64,000 nucleotides of DNA from Sphingobium sp. Ant17 (GTDB taxonomy: Bacteria > Pseudomonadota > Alphaproteobacteria > Sphingomonadales > Sphingomonadaceae): NCBI RefSeq assembly GCF_000588875.1, contig NZ_JEMV01000002.1:166233-230232 (forward strand), in the 5' to 3' direction. Made by a program: the position numbers and the translations under genes. Positions 1-8,544 of this stretch are shown here, in pieces; the stretch's first letter is position 1; each line of letters starts with the position of its first letter. Below the pieces are notes generated by a model. The model made no database searches and was not told where the DNA came from. It saw nothing but the letters and a program-made list of their open reading frames with translations.

Positions 1-937
1 CGCCCGACACGTCGATACCGCGCGCAGCGATATCGGTCGCAACCAACAGCTTGACCTTGCCCTGACGGAACGCCTGCAACGCGGTGGTGCGCTGACCCTG
101 GCTCTTGTTGCCATGGATCGCGAAAGCGTCGATCCCGGCACCTTCCAGGAAGCGCACGACGCGGTCGGCCCCATGTTTGGTGCGGGTGAAGATCAGCGCG
201 CGGTCGATATCTTCGCTCTTGAGCATCAGATGGAGCAGCGCCTGCTTTTCCGCCTGGTTCACGAAGATCGCGCGTTGGCGCACACGCTCTGCGGTGGTCG
301 ATTGCGGCGCGACGCTGACCTTGATCGGATCATTGAGGAACTGGGCGGCGAGCGCCTCGATTTCCTTGGGCATGGTGGCCGAGAAGAAGAGATTCTGCCG
401 TTCGCGCGGCAACATCTTGGCGACGCGCTTCAAGGGATGAATGAAGCCCATGTCCATCATCTGGTCGGCTTCGTCGAGGACGAAGATTTCCGTGTCCTTG
501 ATGGTGAAGGCGCGCTGGTCGATCAGATCGAGCAGGCGGCCGGGCGTTGCGACGACGATGTCGACGCCACCGGCCAGCACGCGGATCTGCTTGTTGATCG
601 GCACGCCGCCGAATACGGTCTCGACGCTCAGCTTGAGGAAGCGGCCATAGTCGCGGAAGCTCTGCGCGATCTGCGCGGCCAGTTCGCGGGTCGGCGCCAA
701 CACCAGCATACGACAGCCCTTGAGCGGCGTGACCTTAGGGTTGCGGGCGAAATAGTCGAGGCTGGGCAGCGCGAACGCCGCCGTCTTGCCCGTGCCGGTC
801 TGCGCGATGCCGCACAGATCCTTGCCTTCCAGCAGCGCCGGAATGGCTTTCTGCTGGATCGGCGTCGGGGTGACGTAGTTTTTGGAGGCGAGCGCCTTCA
901 TGATCGGCTCAGCCAGACCAAGTTCGTTGAATTGCAT
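1..937 (-). CDS. DEAD-box ATP-dependent RNA helicase (3' end cut by window edge)
   Basis: Unwinds RNA duplexes with ATP, probably in ribosome assembly or RNA turnover (family knowledge). Read on the minus strand from the ATG at 937, which begins MQFNELGLAEP. The Q motif is near residues 3-28 (PTPIQQ). Walker A AQTGTGKT is at 45-52, followed by PTRELAAQ, the Walker B box DEAD in VLDEADQMMDMGF, and SAT in LFFSATMPKEI. The fragment ends in the RGID motif of the second RecA lobe (RGIDVSG), about 312 residues in, so the end of lobe 2 and the C-terminal tail lie outside. It is RhlE/RhlB-like, but the subfamily cannot be fixed without the tail. All core motifs seen are intact. Confidence 0.95.
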   Translation of the reverse strand, partial: MQFNELGLAEPIMKALASKNYVTPTPIQQKAIPALLEGKDLCGIAQTGTGKTAAFALPSLDYFARNPKVTPLKGCRMLVLAPTRELAAQIAQSFRDYGRFLKLSVETVFGGVPINKQIRVLAGGVDIVVATPGRLLDLIDQRAFTIKDTEIFVLDEADQMMDMGFIHPLKRVAKMLPRERQNLFFSATMPKEIEALAAQFLNDPIKVSVAPQSTTAERVRQRAIFVNQAEKQALLHLMLKSEDIDRALIFTRTKHGADRVVRFLEGAGIDAFAIHGNKSQGQRTTALQAFRQGKVKLLVATDIAARGIDVSG

Positions 938-1242
938 GTATAAACTCACAAGTGGGCCATGCGCCAACCTGATCTGCGGACGCAGCAAGGGCGCTAAGGC
1001 GGGTTACGAAACGACCCGCGTGAAAAGGGAAGCCTCAAGCTTAACGCAGACTCTCATTGGCCGGTCCGTGAGCCCTTTGTGGCTGCTTCAGCCACCATAG
1101 GTTTGCGGACGATCACGCTGCCAATCGCTGTGGAGCCAAAATGGCCCCTCTGCTGCGCTGCAACGCATATGGCGAAGTCGCAGGCAAAAAGCAAGCGGCC
1201 GCGACATCATGCCGCGACCGCCTGTTTACTCGTGGAATATGA
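938..1242. other. 305-bp intergenic region, no gene seen
   Basis: Lies between the helicase start and the end of the stress flavoprotein gene, both on the minus strand. It should hold the helicase promoter. It contains a small hairpin near 1078-1094 (GTGGCTG, 3-nt loop, CAGCCAC) and the terminator-like hairpin listed separately. No open frame in it resembles a known protein. Confidence 0.6.
1184..1221 (-). terminator. Probable intrinsic terminator after the stress flavoprotein gene
   Basis: On the minus strand a 9-bp stem (1213-1221 with 1195-1203, one G-U pair) encloses a 9-nt loop and is followed by TTGCTTTTTGCC. It begins about 20 bp beyond the stop codon at 1243. The T-tract is short and interrupted. 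Confidence 0.6.
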
Positions 1243-1713
1243 TCAGAGCTTTATTTCGACATGCTTGGTCTTCAGCTCATCGCGCACGTCGCCGCCGAAC
1301 ATCATCTTGAATACGCCCGTCAGCGACATGTCCGCGCGCCAGATTTCGGCGGTGCCAAGATCGAAGCGCAGCATCAACAGGTTCGGATCATTGCGCCCAC
1401 CCGGATACCAGGCTTCGACCTGCTTGGACCAATGCCGATCGATCACCACCGGGTCGGTTTCTTCGGTCAACGTCCCGTCTATGCAGGCGAACAGGTCATG
1501 ATCCTTTGCCGAATATTGCGCCATGGCGGCACCACCGGGGGCCAATCGATTATCCTTGCTGGTATAGAACCAGAAGCAATGATTGGCGTCGGGGTCGAGT
1601 TGGGCGGTCATCGGCAGGCTATGTTCATGGCTGTTCTGCAGCCCGATCATCAGGAATGGACTGCTGGCCAGATCGCTCCAGAAACGGTCGCGAATTTCGG
1701 AATGGGTGCTCAT
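1243..1713 (-). CDS. Pyridoxamine 5'-phosphate oxidase-like general stress protein
   Basis: A 156-residue protein of the split-barrel FMN-binding family often annotated as general stress protein 26. Recognisable are the N-terminal region MSTHSEIRDRFWSDL, a core FWFYTSKDNRLA strand pair and the late motif EAWYPGGRNDPNLLMLRF. The physiological substrate is unknown; these proteins probably bind a flavin or F420-like cofactor. The ATG at 1713 is preceded by AGGAGAG at good spacing, so it is preferred to an ATG ten codons upstream. Monocistronic, with its own downstream hairpin. Confidence 0.85.
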   Translation of the reverse strand: MSTHSEIRDRFWSDLASSPFLMIGLQNSHEHSLPMTAQLDPDANHCFWFYTSKDNRLAPGGAAMAQYSAKDHDLFACIDGTLTEETDPVVIDRHWSKQVEAWYPGGRNDPNLLMLRFDLGTAEIWRADMSLTGVFKMMFGGDVRDELKTKHVEIKL

Positions 1714-1808
1714 TGAGGCTCTCCTGTTGCGTCCTTCAATCAATCAATGGCCGCCTGCGAAGTTCCCCACCGCTTGATCTTGCCGCTGCTTGTCGCCACA
1801 TAGCGTTC

Positions 1809-2384
1809 ATGCTGATCGAGACCGAACTGACGCCCAACCCGGCGACCATCAAATTCCTCCCCGGCCGCACCGTGATGGGGGCAGGTACGCGCGATTTCGC
1901 GACGCCGGAAGAAGCCGAGGCGTCGCCTCTCGCCGATGCCCTGTTCGGGCTGGGTGATGTGACCGGCGTGTTCTTCGGCAGCGATTTTATTTCGGTTACG
2001 ATCGCACCGGGATCGGAATGGGCCTATGTGAAGCCGGACATTCTGGCGACTTTGCTGGAGCATTTTTCCGCCAACATGCCGCTCTTCAAGGCGGGCTCTG
2101 CTGCCGAGATTAGCGTACCGGGCGATGAGGGCAGCTTTGGCGACGACCCGGAAGATGCCGAGATCGTCGAGCAGATCCGCGAATTGATCGATACGCGCGT
2201 GCGTCCCGCCGTTGCCAATGATGGCGGCGACATCATCTATCGCGGCTTCGACAAGGGCACGGTCTATCTCAAGATGCAGGGGGCTTGCGCGGGTTGCCCG
2301 TCGTCCACCGCGACGCTCAAGAACGGCATCGAACAGTTGCTCAAACATTATGTTCCCGAAGTCACGGAAGTGCGCGCCGTCTGA
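1809..2384 (+). CDS. NifU/Nfu-type Fe-S cluster scaffold protein
   Basis: A 191-residue Nfu protein that carries and delivers [4Fe-4S] clusters to apo-enzymes. The N-terminal Nfu domain (MLIETELTPNPATIKFLPG) resembles mitochondrial NFU1. The C-terminal NifU-like domain has the cluster-ligating CxxC in ACAGCPSS near residue 157. Likely clients nearby include the radical-SAM enzyme MiaB and, indirectly, lipoylated pyruvate dehydrogenase (lipoate synthase needs Nfu). The frame stays open further upstream, but the family N-terminus starts at the ATG at 1809. Followed at 87 bp by tsaB on the same strand. Confidence 0.93.
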   Translation: MLIETELTPNPATIKFLPGRTVMGAGTRDFATPEEAEASPLADALFGLGDVTGVFFGSDFISVTIAPGSEWAYVKPDILATLLEHFSANMPLFKAGSAAEISVPGDEGSFGDDPEDAEIVEQIRELIDTRVRPAVANDGGDIIYRGFDKGTVYLKMQGACAGCPSSTATLKNGIEQLLKHYVPEVTEVRAV

Positions 2385-2470
2385 TCCGCGCCTGTCATTT
2401 GGCAAATCGCGCCTGATCGACTAACCGCTAGGCGAATCCGCTCTTTTGCGGAGCCTAAAGGGAGTATGGT

Positions 2471-3100
2471 TTGCGCCTGCTGGTGATCGACACTGCGACA
2501 CAGGCTTTGTCTGTGGCGTTGTTGGAAAACGGCGCGCCGATCGGCCGCCATCATGAGATCGTCGGCCGCGGCCACGCCGAAGCCTTGCTGCCCGCCATTG
2601 CCGCGCTGCCCGACGGTGGTCGCGCCGACGCCATTGCGGTGGATGTCGGGCCAGGCAGCTTTACCGGGGTTCGCATCGGGATAGCAGCAGCCCGCGCGCT
2701 TGCGCTGGCGTGGCAGCTGCCGCTTTCCGGCTACAGCGCGCCCTCCATGATCGCCGCCAGCGCCGCGCGCCAGCATAGGGGCGATGATCCGATCATCGTG
2801 ACCATCACCGGAGGCCACGGCGAACTATTCTGGCAAGCGTTCACCAGCGACGGCATGGCGGCGACTGGGCCGATCCAGTCCACGCCGATCCCCATCCTGG
2901 CAAACCAGATCACCGCGCCCGTCATCTATGGCACGGGTGCCGAAGCGTTGGTCACGGCACGGGGCGCGGGCGCGGCCCAAACCATTTATCCCGATGCGGC
3001 CGACTATCCACTGATTGCGGCTCTGCCCCCCTTGCCCTCGACACCGCTCTATGGCCGAGGGGCCGATGCCAAGACAATGGCGGAGCGTGCAACATCATGA
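2471..3100 (+). CDS. tsaB: tRNA threonylcarbamoyladenosine biosynthesis protein TsaB
   Basis: Inactive ASKHA-fold partner that scaffolds TsaD and TsaE in making t6A37 on ANN-decoding tRNAs. The N-terminus MRLLVIDTATQALSVAL and the motif VDVGPGSFTGVRIG are diagnostic. At 209 residues it has the usual length. Translation must start at TTG 2471, because the only nearby ATG (2466) is out of frame; GGGAG precedes it. The stop overlaps the rimI start by 4 bp, the usual tsaB-rimI coupling. Confidence 0.95.
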   Translation: MRLLVIDTATQALSVALLENGAPIGRHHEIVGRGHAEALLPAIAALPDGGRADAIAVDVGPGSFTGVRIGIAAARALALAWQLPLSGYSAPSMIAASAARQHRGDDPIIVTITGGHGELFWQAFTSDGMAATGPIQSTPIPILANQITAPVIYGTGAEALVTARGAGAAQTIYPDAADYPLIAALPPLPSTPLYGRGADAKTMAERATS

Positions 3101-3575
3101 TGCCCAATCTATTCTTCGACACCTATGACGAAGGGGAGCGCAACGCCATCGCCGACGCCATGACGGTGATGGAAGCCGCGTTCGACCCGGTATTTGGTGA
3201 AGCCTGGACCGCAGCGCAACTTTCCGGCGTCATGATGATGCCGGGCACCTGGCTGACAGTCGTGCGGATCGACGCCGCCCCATTGGGCTTTGCCTGGTGC
3301 GATCAGTATTGGATGAATGCGAACTGTTACTGCTCGCGGTTGATCCGCTGTGGCGCGGACGTGGTGTCGGCGAAGCACTGTTGCGCGACAGTCTGATCCG
3401 GGCACGCCGTAGGGGCATCACGTCGATGAACCTGGAAGTGCGGTCCTCCAATAACGCCATAAAACTATACGAAAAAAGCGGGTTTGAATATGTGCATCGT
3501 CGTCCCGGTTACTATCGCGGTAACGATGGACAACTTCATGATGCTCTAAGCTTTCGTATTGATATGCGGATATAA
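3097..3575 (+). CDS. rimI: Ribosomal protein S18 alanine N-acetyltransferase RimI (frameshifted)
   Basis: GNAT acetyltransferase. The first frame (MMPNLFFDTYDEGER to APLGFAW) covers the N-terminal half. The second frame carries the acetyl-CoA site (VDPLWRGRGVGEALL), then NNAIKLYEKSGF and RRPGYYR. The switch falls at about 3294: GCCTGGTG should read GCC-CTG-GTG, giving GFALVRSVLDECELL, so one C is missing. With it the gene is 160 codons, normal for RimI. Overlaps tsaB by 4 bp. A real null allele is possible but the window-wide pattern favours a sequence error. Confidence 0.88.
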
Positions 3576-3688
3576 CCCTCTAGCCCCTTGCGAAATCAGC
3601 CCATGAGGTCTAGCGGAGACATACCGCTGCAGAAAATCAATTTCCGCGGACGGGTCGCATTATAAAAGCCTTCGTAGGAAATAGATAA

Positions 3689-4117
3689 ATGGAAACCGAA
3701 TCGGCACAGAGCGAACTGCTCATCACTTTGACTTCCGACATCGTCGCGGCGCATGTCTCCAACAATAGCGTTGCAGTATCGGACGTCGCCACTTTGATTC
3801 AGAATGTTCATGGTGCTTTGTTGGCGCTGAACGAACCGGTCGTCGCGCCTGAAGTCAAGCCGGAGCCCGCTGTGTCGGTCCGCTCTTCGATCAAGCCCGA
3901 CTTCATAATTTGCCTGGAAGATGGCAAGAAGCTCAAGATGCTCAAGCGCCATCTGGTGACGCATTATCAGATGACCCCGGACGATTATCGCGCCAAATGG
4001 GGCCTGCCGGCCGACTATCCCATGGTTGCCCCCAACTATGCCGAACAGCGCCGCAACCTGGCGAAGAAGATTGGCCTGGGCACCAAGCGCCGCCGGACTG
4101 CCCGCGTCGCAAAATAA
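3689..4117 (+). CDS. Ros/MucR family transcriptional regulator
   Basis: A 142-residue DNA-binding protein of the alphaproteobacterial Ros/MucR family, which controls exopolysaccharide, motility and cell-cycle genes. The C-terminal half has the family signature: CLEDGKKLKMLKRHLVTHY, then MTPDDYRAKWGLPADYPM and AEQRRNLAKKIGLG. In this type only one Cys of the classical C2H2 pair is kept and an Asp replaces the second, as in other MucR proteins. The N-terminal 60 residues are a helical oligomerisation region. It has its own upstream gap (113 bp) and a strong terminator after it, so it is probably monocistronic and possibly autoregulated. Confidence 0.93.
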   Translation: METESAQSELLITLTSDIVAAHVSNNSVAVSDVATLIQNVHGALLALNEPVVAPEVKPEPAVSVRSSIKPDFIICLEDGKKLKMLKRHLVTHYQMTPDDYRAKWGLPADYPMVAPNYAEQRRNLAKKIGLGTKRRRTARVAK

Positions 4118-4145
4118 CCACGCGCCCGCATGGATATGGGAAAGC

Positions 4146-4175
4146 AGGGGTGCATCGCTGATGCGCCCCTTTCCT
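4146..4175 (+). terminator. Intrinsic terminator after the MucR gene
   Basis: An 11-bp stem (AGGGGTGCATC 4146-4156 with GATGCGCCCCT 4160-4170, one G-U pair) and a 3-nt loop are followed by TTTCCTGT. Lies 29 bp after the stop codon. Confidence 0.72.
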
Positions 4176-4254
4176 GTATCTGGCCTTTCCTGTCCCTGGA
4201 AAAGCCGCTAGGCATAAGCCCAATTCCCTGGACTTTCCATTTGAGCGAGCCTTC

Positions 4255-4677
4255 ATGAACCGCAAGATCGACGTCGAAGCCCTGTGCCATGAAAAAGGCC
4301 TTCGCATCACCGAACAACGGCGCGTGATCGCGCAGGTGTTGAGCGACGCCATGGATCACCCCGATGTCGAGGAATTGCACAAGCGGTCGGCCATGATCGA
4401 TCCCGGCATCTCGATCGCCACGGTGTACCGCACCGTCCGCCTGTTCGAGGAAGCGGGGATTTTGGAGCGGCATGATTTCGGTGATGGTCGCGCCCGCTAC
4501 GAGGCGGCACCGGAATCGCATCACGATCATCTGATCGACGTTGAAACCGGCAATGTCATCGAATTCGTCGATCCAGAGCTGGAACAGCTGCAAAAGCAGA
4601 TCGCCGAGAAACTGGGTTTCCGGCTGGTCGATCATCGCATGGAATTATACGGCGTCGCGCTCGAACGGAAGAACTGA
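4255..4677 (+). CDS. fur: Fur family ferric uptake regulator
   Basis: Metal-responsive repressor of 140 residues. The winged helix covers residues 1-80, with GLRITEQRRVIAQVL, the DVEELHKRS helix and the recognition region ISIATVYRTVRLFEEAG. It is followed by the dimerisation domain with the metal-binding HHDHLIDVETGNVIEF segment. The C-terminus lacks the CxxC pairs of the structural zinc site, as is common in alphaproteobacterial Fur/Mur. Whether it senses Fe or Mn cannot be decided from sequence. Followed directly by plsC; a candidate target box is described at 61375. Confidence 0.92.
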   Translation: MNRKIDVEALCHEKGLRITEQRRVIAQVLSDAMDHPDVEELHKRSAMIDPGISIATVYRTVRLFEEAGILERHDFGDGRARYEAAPESHHDHLIDVETGNVIEFVDPELEQLQKQIAEKLGFRLVDHRMELYGVALERKN

Positions 4678-4690
4678 CGCGCTGGCCCCT

Positions 4691-5440
4691 GTGCGACGCA
4701 CGGTCCGCATAGCAGCGCTGGTCGCCAGCCTGCTTGCCTGCCTGCTCCCCCATCTGCTCTGGAAACTGGCCAGGCGGCAATCGCCCTGGCCGCGCCGCTT
4801 CCTGGCGTTAGCGACGCGCGCGATTGGTGTGCGCGTGGAGATTGCCGGGCAGCCGCATGATGGTGACATGTTCCTGCTCGCCAATCATGTCAGCTGGATC
4901 GACATATTGGTGCTCGGCGGCGCAACCGGCGCAGCCTTCGTCGCGCATGACGGGATCGCGCGCTGGCCGGTGGTCGGCTGGTTGGCAGCGCAGAATAATA
5001 CGCTGTTCGTGGCACGCGAACGGCGCGGCGCGCTATCCCACCAACTCGATGCTTTGCGCGCCGCCTTGCAGGGGCATCAGCCGGTCGCGCTCTTCCCCGA
5101 AGGCACCACCAGCGACGGCAGCGGCCTGCTGCCGTTCAAACCCTCGCTGCTCGCCGTCCTTCTTCCCCCTCCTCGCGCCGTGCTGATCCAGCCGGTGCAT
5201 ATCGACTATGGCGCGGCGACCGGCGAGATCGCCTGGCATGGCGATGAACCGGCAGGCACCAACGCTTGGCGTGTGCTCGGCCGCAAGGGGCCACTGGTGG
5301 TCACGCTGCGTTTTCTGCCGCCGTTCGACCCGGCGACCTGCGCTGATCGCAAGGTCATTGCAGCCACCGCGCGCGAAAGGATCGCCGCGAGCATTGCCCT
5401 GCACCAGCGCCCTTTCGCTTATGCCCCGCCCTCTATATAG
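4691..5440 (+). CDS. plsC: 1-acyl-sn-glycerol-3-phosphate acyltransferase
   Basis: Transfers the second acyl chain to lysophosphatidate to give phosphatidate, at the inner membrane. A hydrophobic N-terminal segment (residues 7-24) is followed by the acyltransferase motif NHVSWID (His66, Asp71), the FVARERRG block and FPEGTTSDGSGLLPFKPS, which binds the phosphate. About 249 residues. No ATG fits; GTG 4691, 13 bp after the fur stop, is the best start, and the frame is open upstream within fur. Followed within 10 bp by miaB. Confidence 0.9.
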   Translation: MRRTVRIAALVASLLACLLPHLLWKLARRQSPWPRRFLALATRAIGVRVEIAGQPHDGDMFLLANHVSWIDILVLGGATGAAFVAHDGIARWPVVGWLAAQNNTLFVARERRGALSHQLDALRAALQGHQPVALFPEGTTSDGSGLLPFKPSLLAVLLPPPRAVLIQPVHIDYGAATGEIAWHGDEPAGTNAWRVLGRKGPLVVTLRFLPPFDPATCADRKVIAATARERIAASIALHQRPFAYAPPSI

Positions 5441-5449
5441 CTGGTGGCC

Positions 5450-6798
5450 ATGAATCGTACCGATGCCCCCAAAGCGCCTGCCACCTTCCACGTCAAATCC
5501 TTCGGTTGCCAGATGAACGTCTATGATGGCGAGCGGATGGCAGAGATGCTTGGCGCGCGCGGCATGACGGCGGCGGCGGACGGGGTGGATGCCGATCTGG
5601 TTATTCTCAACACCTGCCACATCCGCGAAAAGGCGGTGGACAAGGTCTATTCCGACATTGGCCGCATGACCCGCGAGGATGGCACCCGTCCGATGATCGC
5701 GGTCGCGGGCTGTGTCGCGCAGGCCGAAGGCAGCGAGATCAGCCGCCGCGCCAAAACCGTGGATATCGTCGTCGGCCCGCAAGCCTATCACCGCCTGCCG
5801 ACCTGATCGAGAAGGCCGGGCGCGGCGAAGAGGCGGTCGATACCGACATGCCGGCCGCCTCCAAATTCGGCGCACTGCCCGCCCGTGGAAAACAGGCGCG
5901 CCCCACCGCCTTCCTGACGATCATGGAAGGGTGTGACAAATTCTGCACTTATTGCGTGGTCCCCTATACGCGTGGCGCAGAGATCAGCCGTTCGTGGACC
6001 GCCATCCTCGACGAAGCCAGGGCGCTGGTCGATGGCGGGGTGAAGGAAATCACACTGCTGGGCCAGAACGTTAACGCCTGGTCGGGTGAGGATAGCAGGG
6101 GCGTGATGCAGGGGATGGACGGGCTGGTCCGTGCGCTTGCCGACATTCCCGAGCTTCAGCGCATCCGCTATACCACCAGCCATCCCAACGACATGGGCGA
6201 TGGCCTTATCGCCGCACATGGCGATTGCGCCAAGCTGATGCCCTTCCTTCACTTGCCGGTTCAGTCGGGCAATGACCGCATCCTGAAAGCCATGAACCGC
6301 AGCCATGATGTGGGCAGCTATCTGCGCCTTATCGACCGGGTGCGCGCCGTGCGGCCCGACATCGCCCTGTCGGGCGACTTCATCGTCGGCTTCCCCGGCG
6401 AAACCGACGCGGAGTTCGAAGATACGCTCCGCATCGTCGATGCGGTCGGCTATGCGCAATGCTATTCGTTCAAATATAGCCCCCGTCCTGGCACCCCTGC
6501 CGCCGACATGGACGGGCAGGTGCCCGCCGCCGTCATGGACGAACGCCTCGCCCGGCTGCAGGCCGCAATCAACCGGCATCAGGTGGCGTTTAACAGTACG
6601 ACCGTCGGTCGCCGCACCGACATCTTGCTGGAACGCAAAGGCCGTTATCCAGGTCAATTGATCGGCAAGACGCCCTGGCTCCAGTCCGTCCACGTCACCG
6701 CGCCCGACCATGCGATCGGTGACCTGATCGAAGTCGATATCATCAGCGCCGGTCCCAATAGTCTGGCCGGCGAGTATAGCAGGAGGAAAGCCGCTTGA
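5450..6798 (+). CDS. miaB: tRNA-2-methylthio-N6-dimethylallyladenosine synthase MiaB (frameshifted)
   Basis: Radical-SAM methylthiotransferase acting on i6A37 of tRNA. The first frame holds the UPF0004 domain with three cluster cysteines (FGCQMN, NTCHIRE, AGCVAQ). The second frame holds the radical-SAM motif CDKFCTYC, followed by VVPYTRG, and a C-terminal TRAM domain. The frame breaks at about 5800: CTGCCGACCTG should read CTG-CCG-GAC-CTG (RLPDLIEKAG), one G missing. Repaired length is 450 codons, normal for MiaB. GTG 5444 is an alternative start two codons upstream. Confidence 0.92.
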
Positions 6799-6898
6799 AC
6801 CAAGGCCTCGTCATTCCCGCATGTGTGGGACGCCATCTCCCCGATCTACCGCTATGGCGGATCTTCACGAGATGCATGACGAGCAAGGGAGGCTGACC

Positions 6899-7903
6899 AT
6901 GGGCAAGAAACCGAACCCCAACCATCGCACCGACGTCGCCGAACGCGCCCGGCTCGAAGTCACTTTCGACAAGCCGCACCTGCTCGGCACGTTATTTGGC
7001 CAATATGACCAGAATCTGGTCGCGATCGAAAATCGGCTGGGCGTCTATATCGCCGCGCGCGGCAACAAGTTGCAGATCGAGGGTGAGGCGCAGGCCGCCG
7101 CCCGGGCGCGCGACGTGATGACCGGCCTCTACAACCGCATCGTGGCGGGTCAGCAGATCGACACCGGCGCGGTCGAGGCGGTGATCGCCATGTCGTCCGA
7201 ACCGACGCTGGACGGCATCATCCGCCATGACGTCGCCGAACCGCCCACGGTGATGATCCGCACCCGCAAGAAGACGATCGTGCCGCGCTCTGCGACGCAG
7301 GTCACCTATATGGAGGCGCTGAACCGCAACGACATCATCTTTGCATTGGGGCCAGCAGGCACCGGCAAGACCTATCTGGCGGTGGCGCAAGCGGTCAGCC
7401 AGTTGATCACCGGCACGGTGGACAAGCTGATCCTGTCGCGTCCTGCGGTCGAGGCTGGCGAGCGGCTCGGCTTCCTGCCCGGCGACATGAAGGAGAAGGT
7501 CGATCCCTATCTCCGCCCAATCTACGATGCGCTTTATGATACGCTTCCCGCCGAGCAGGTCGAACGGCGCATCGCCAGCGGCGAGATCGAGATCGCGCCG
7601 CTCGCCTTCATGCGCGGGCGGACGCTCGCCAACGCCTTCATCGTGCTGGACGAAGCGCAGAACACCACCATCGCGCAGATGAAGATGTTCCTCACCCGCT
7701 TTGGCGAAGGCAGTCGCATGGTCATCTGCGGCGACCCCAAGCAGGTCGATCTGCCGCAACCCGGCGCATCGGGCCTCGCCGACGCGGTCGCGCGGCTAGA
7801 TGGAGTCGAGGGGATCGCCATGGTGCCCTTCGGCATCGGCGATGTCGTCCGCCATCCCGTCGTCGGGCGCATCGTTCAGGCCTATGAGGGGCCGGATGCT
7901 TAA
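6899..7903 (+). CDS. PhoH-like ATPase
   Basis: Cytoplasmic P-loop protein of the PhoH-like family, implicated in RNA metabolism. The N-terminal KH-like segment (LVAIENRLGVYIAARGNKL) precedes Walker A GPAGTGKTYLAVA and Walker B FIVLDEAQN. The ATG at 6899 follows GGGAGG at good spacing; upstream in-frame starts lack this. About 334 residues. It heads the conserved phoH-ybeY-corC cluster, which points to rRNA maturation together with YbeY. Confidence 0.93.
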   Translation: MGKKPNPNHRTDVAERARLEVTFDKPHLLGTLFGQYDQNLVAIENRLGVYIAARGNKLQIEGEAQAAARARDVMTGLYNRIVAGQQIDTGAVEAVIAMSSEPTLDGIIRHDVAEPPTVMIRTRKKTIVPRSATQVTYMEALNRNDIIFALGPAGTGKTYLAVAQAVSQLITGTVDKLILSRPAVEAGERLGFLPGDMKEKVDPYLRPIYDALYDTLPAEQVERRIASGEIEIAPLAFMRGRTLANAFIVLDEAQNTTIAQMKMFLTRFGEGSRMVICGDPKQVDLPQPGASGLADAVARLDGVEGIAMVPFGIGDVVRHPVVGRIVQAYEGPDA

Positions 7904-7923
7904 CGCCGCGGACGTCCCAATCC

Positions 7924-8000
7924 CCGTTCGGTTCGAGCAGCTTCGAGCTTGTCGAGAAGCGTCCGTCGAGAACAGTTCTCGACAAGCTCGAACCGAACGG
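7924..8000. repeat. REP-like palindromic element between phoH and ybeY
   Basis: A 77-bp inverted repeat. The ends CCGTTCGGTTCGAGC (7924-7938) and GCTCGAACCGAACGG (7986-8000) are perfect complements. A second nested stem is built from GCTTGTCGAGAA and TTCTCGACAAGC. It sits in an otherwise tightly packed operon and shares its CCGTTCG end with the element at 16523. It may attenuate or stabilise the transcript. Confidence 0.85.
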
Positions 8001-8020
8001 AATGATGAGATTCATAAATC

Positions 8021-8536
8021 ATGATTGAAGTCGCTCTCCTCCATGAAGATGGCTGGCCCGGACCGGACTGGGAACAGCTCGCCCAAAGCGCCGTCGCCGC
8101 CGCCATCGCGCATAGCCCCTATGCTGCCTTCGCGACCGATCAGGCGCTGTATGAAATCGCGGTCAAGCTGACGAGCGATGCAGAAGTGCATGAATTGAAC
8201 CGCGCCTATCGCGACAAGGACAAGCCGACCAACGTCCTGTCCTTTCCGATGGTGCAGGCCGACCTGTTGCAGGGCACCGCCAATACCGACGATGGCGAAG
8301 TCCTGCTCGGCGATATCGTGCTGGCCGAGGGGGTTTGTGCCGCCGAAGCGGCCGACAAGGGCATCGCCATCGCCGATCATGCCGTGCATTTGATCATACA
8401 CGGGACTTTCCATTTGCTTGGATATGATCATATGGACGACAATGAGGCGCAGGCCATGGAAGCGCTGGAAGTCGCTGCCTTGGCCAGTCTTGGGCTAGCC
8501 GATCCCTATGCGGATCGCATAACGACAGGGGATTAG
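8021..8536 (+). CDS. ybeY: Endoribonuclease YbeY (16S rRNA maturation factor)
   Basis: Single-strand-specific metallo-endoribonuclease needed for 16S rRNA 3'-end processing and ribosome quality control. The zinc motif H-x3-H-x5-H is intact in HGTFHLLGYDH (residues about 128-138), with the family block KPTNVLSFPM before it. 171 residues. Lies between phoH and corC, separated from phoH only by the palindromic element. Confidence 0.96.
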   Translation: MIEVALLHEDGWPGPDWEQLAQSAVAAAIAHSPYAAFATDQALYEIAVKLTSDAEVHELNRAYRDKDKPTNVLSFPMVQADLLQGTANTDDGEVLLGDIVLAEGVCAAEAADKGIAIADHAVHLIIHGTFHLLGYDHMDDNEAQAMEALEVAALASLGLADPYADRITTGD

Positions 8537-8544
8537 GACTAACT

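Noticed and set aside
113..943. Open frame of 276 codons on the plus strand at the window start
   Set aside because: Antisense to the DEAD-box helicase, which has all its motifs on the other strand.
3290..3300. Programmed frameshift in rimI, and by extension the other broken genes
   Set aside because: No common slippery motif or downstream structure; the sites differ in sequence and the genes in function, so error is simpler.
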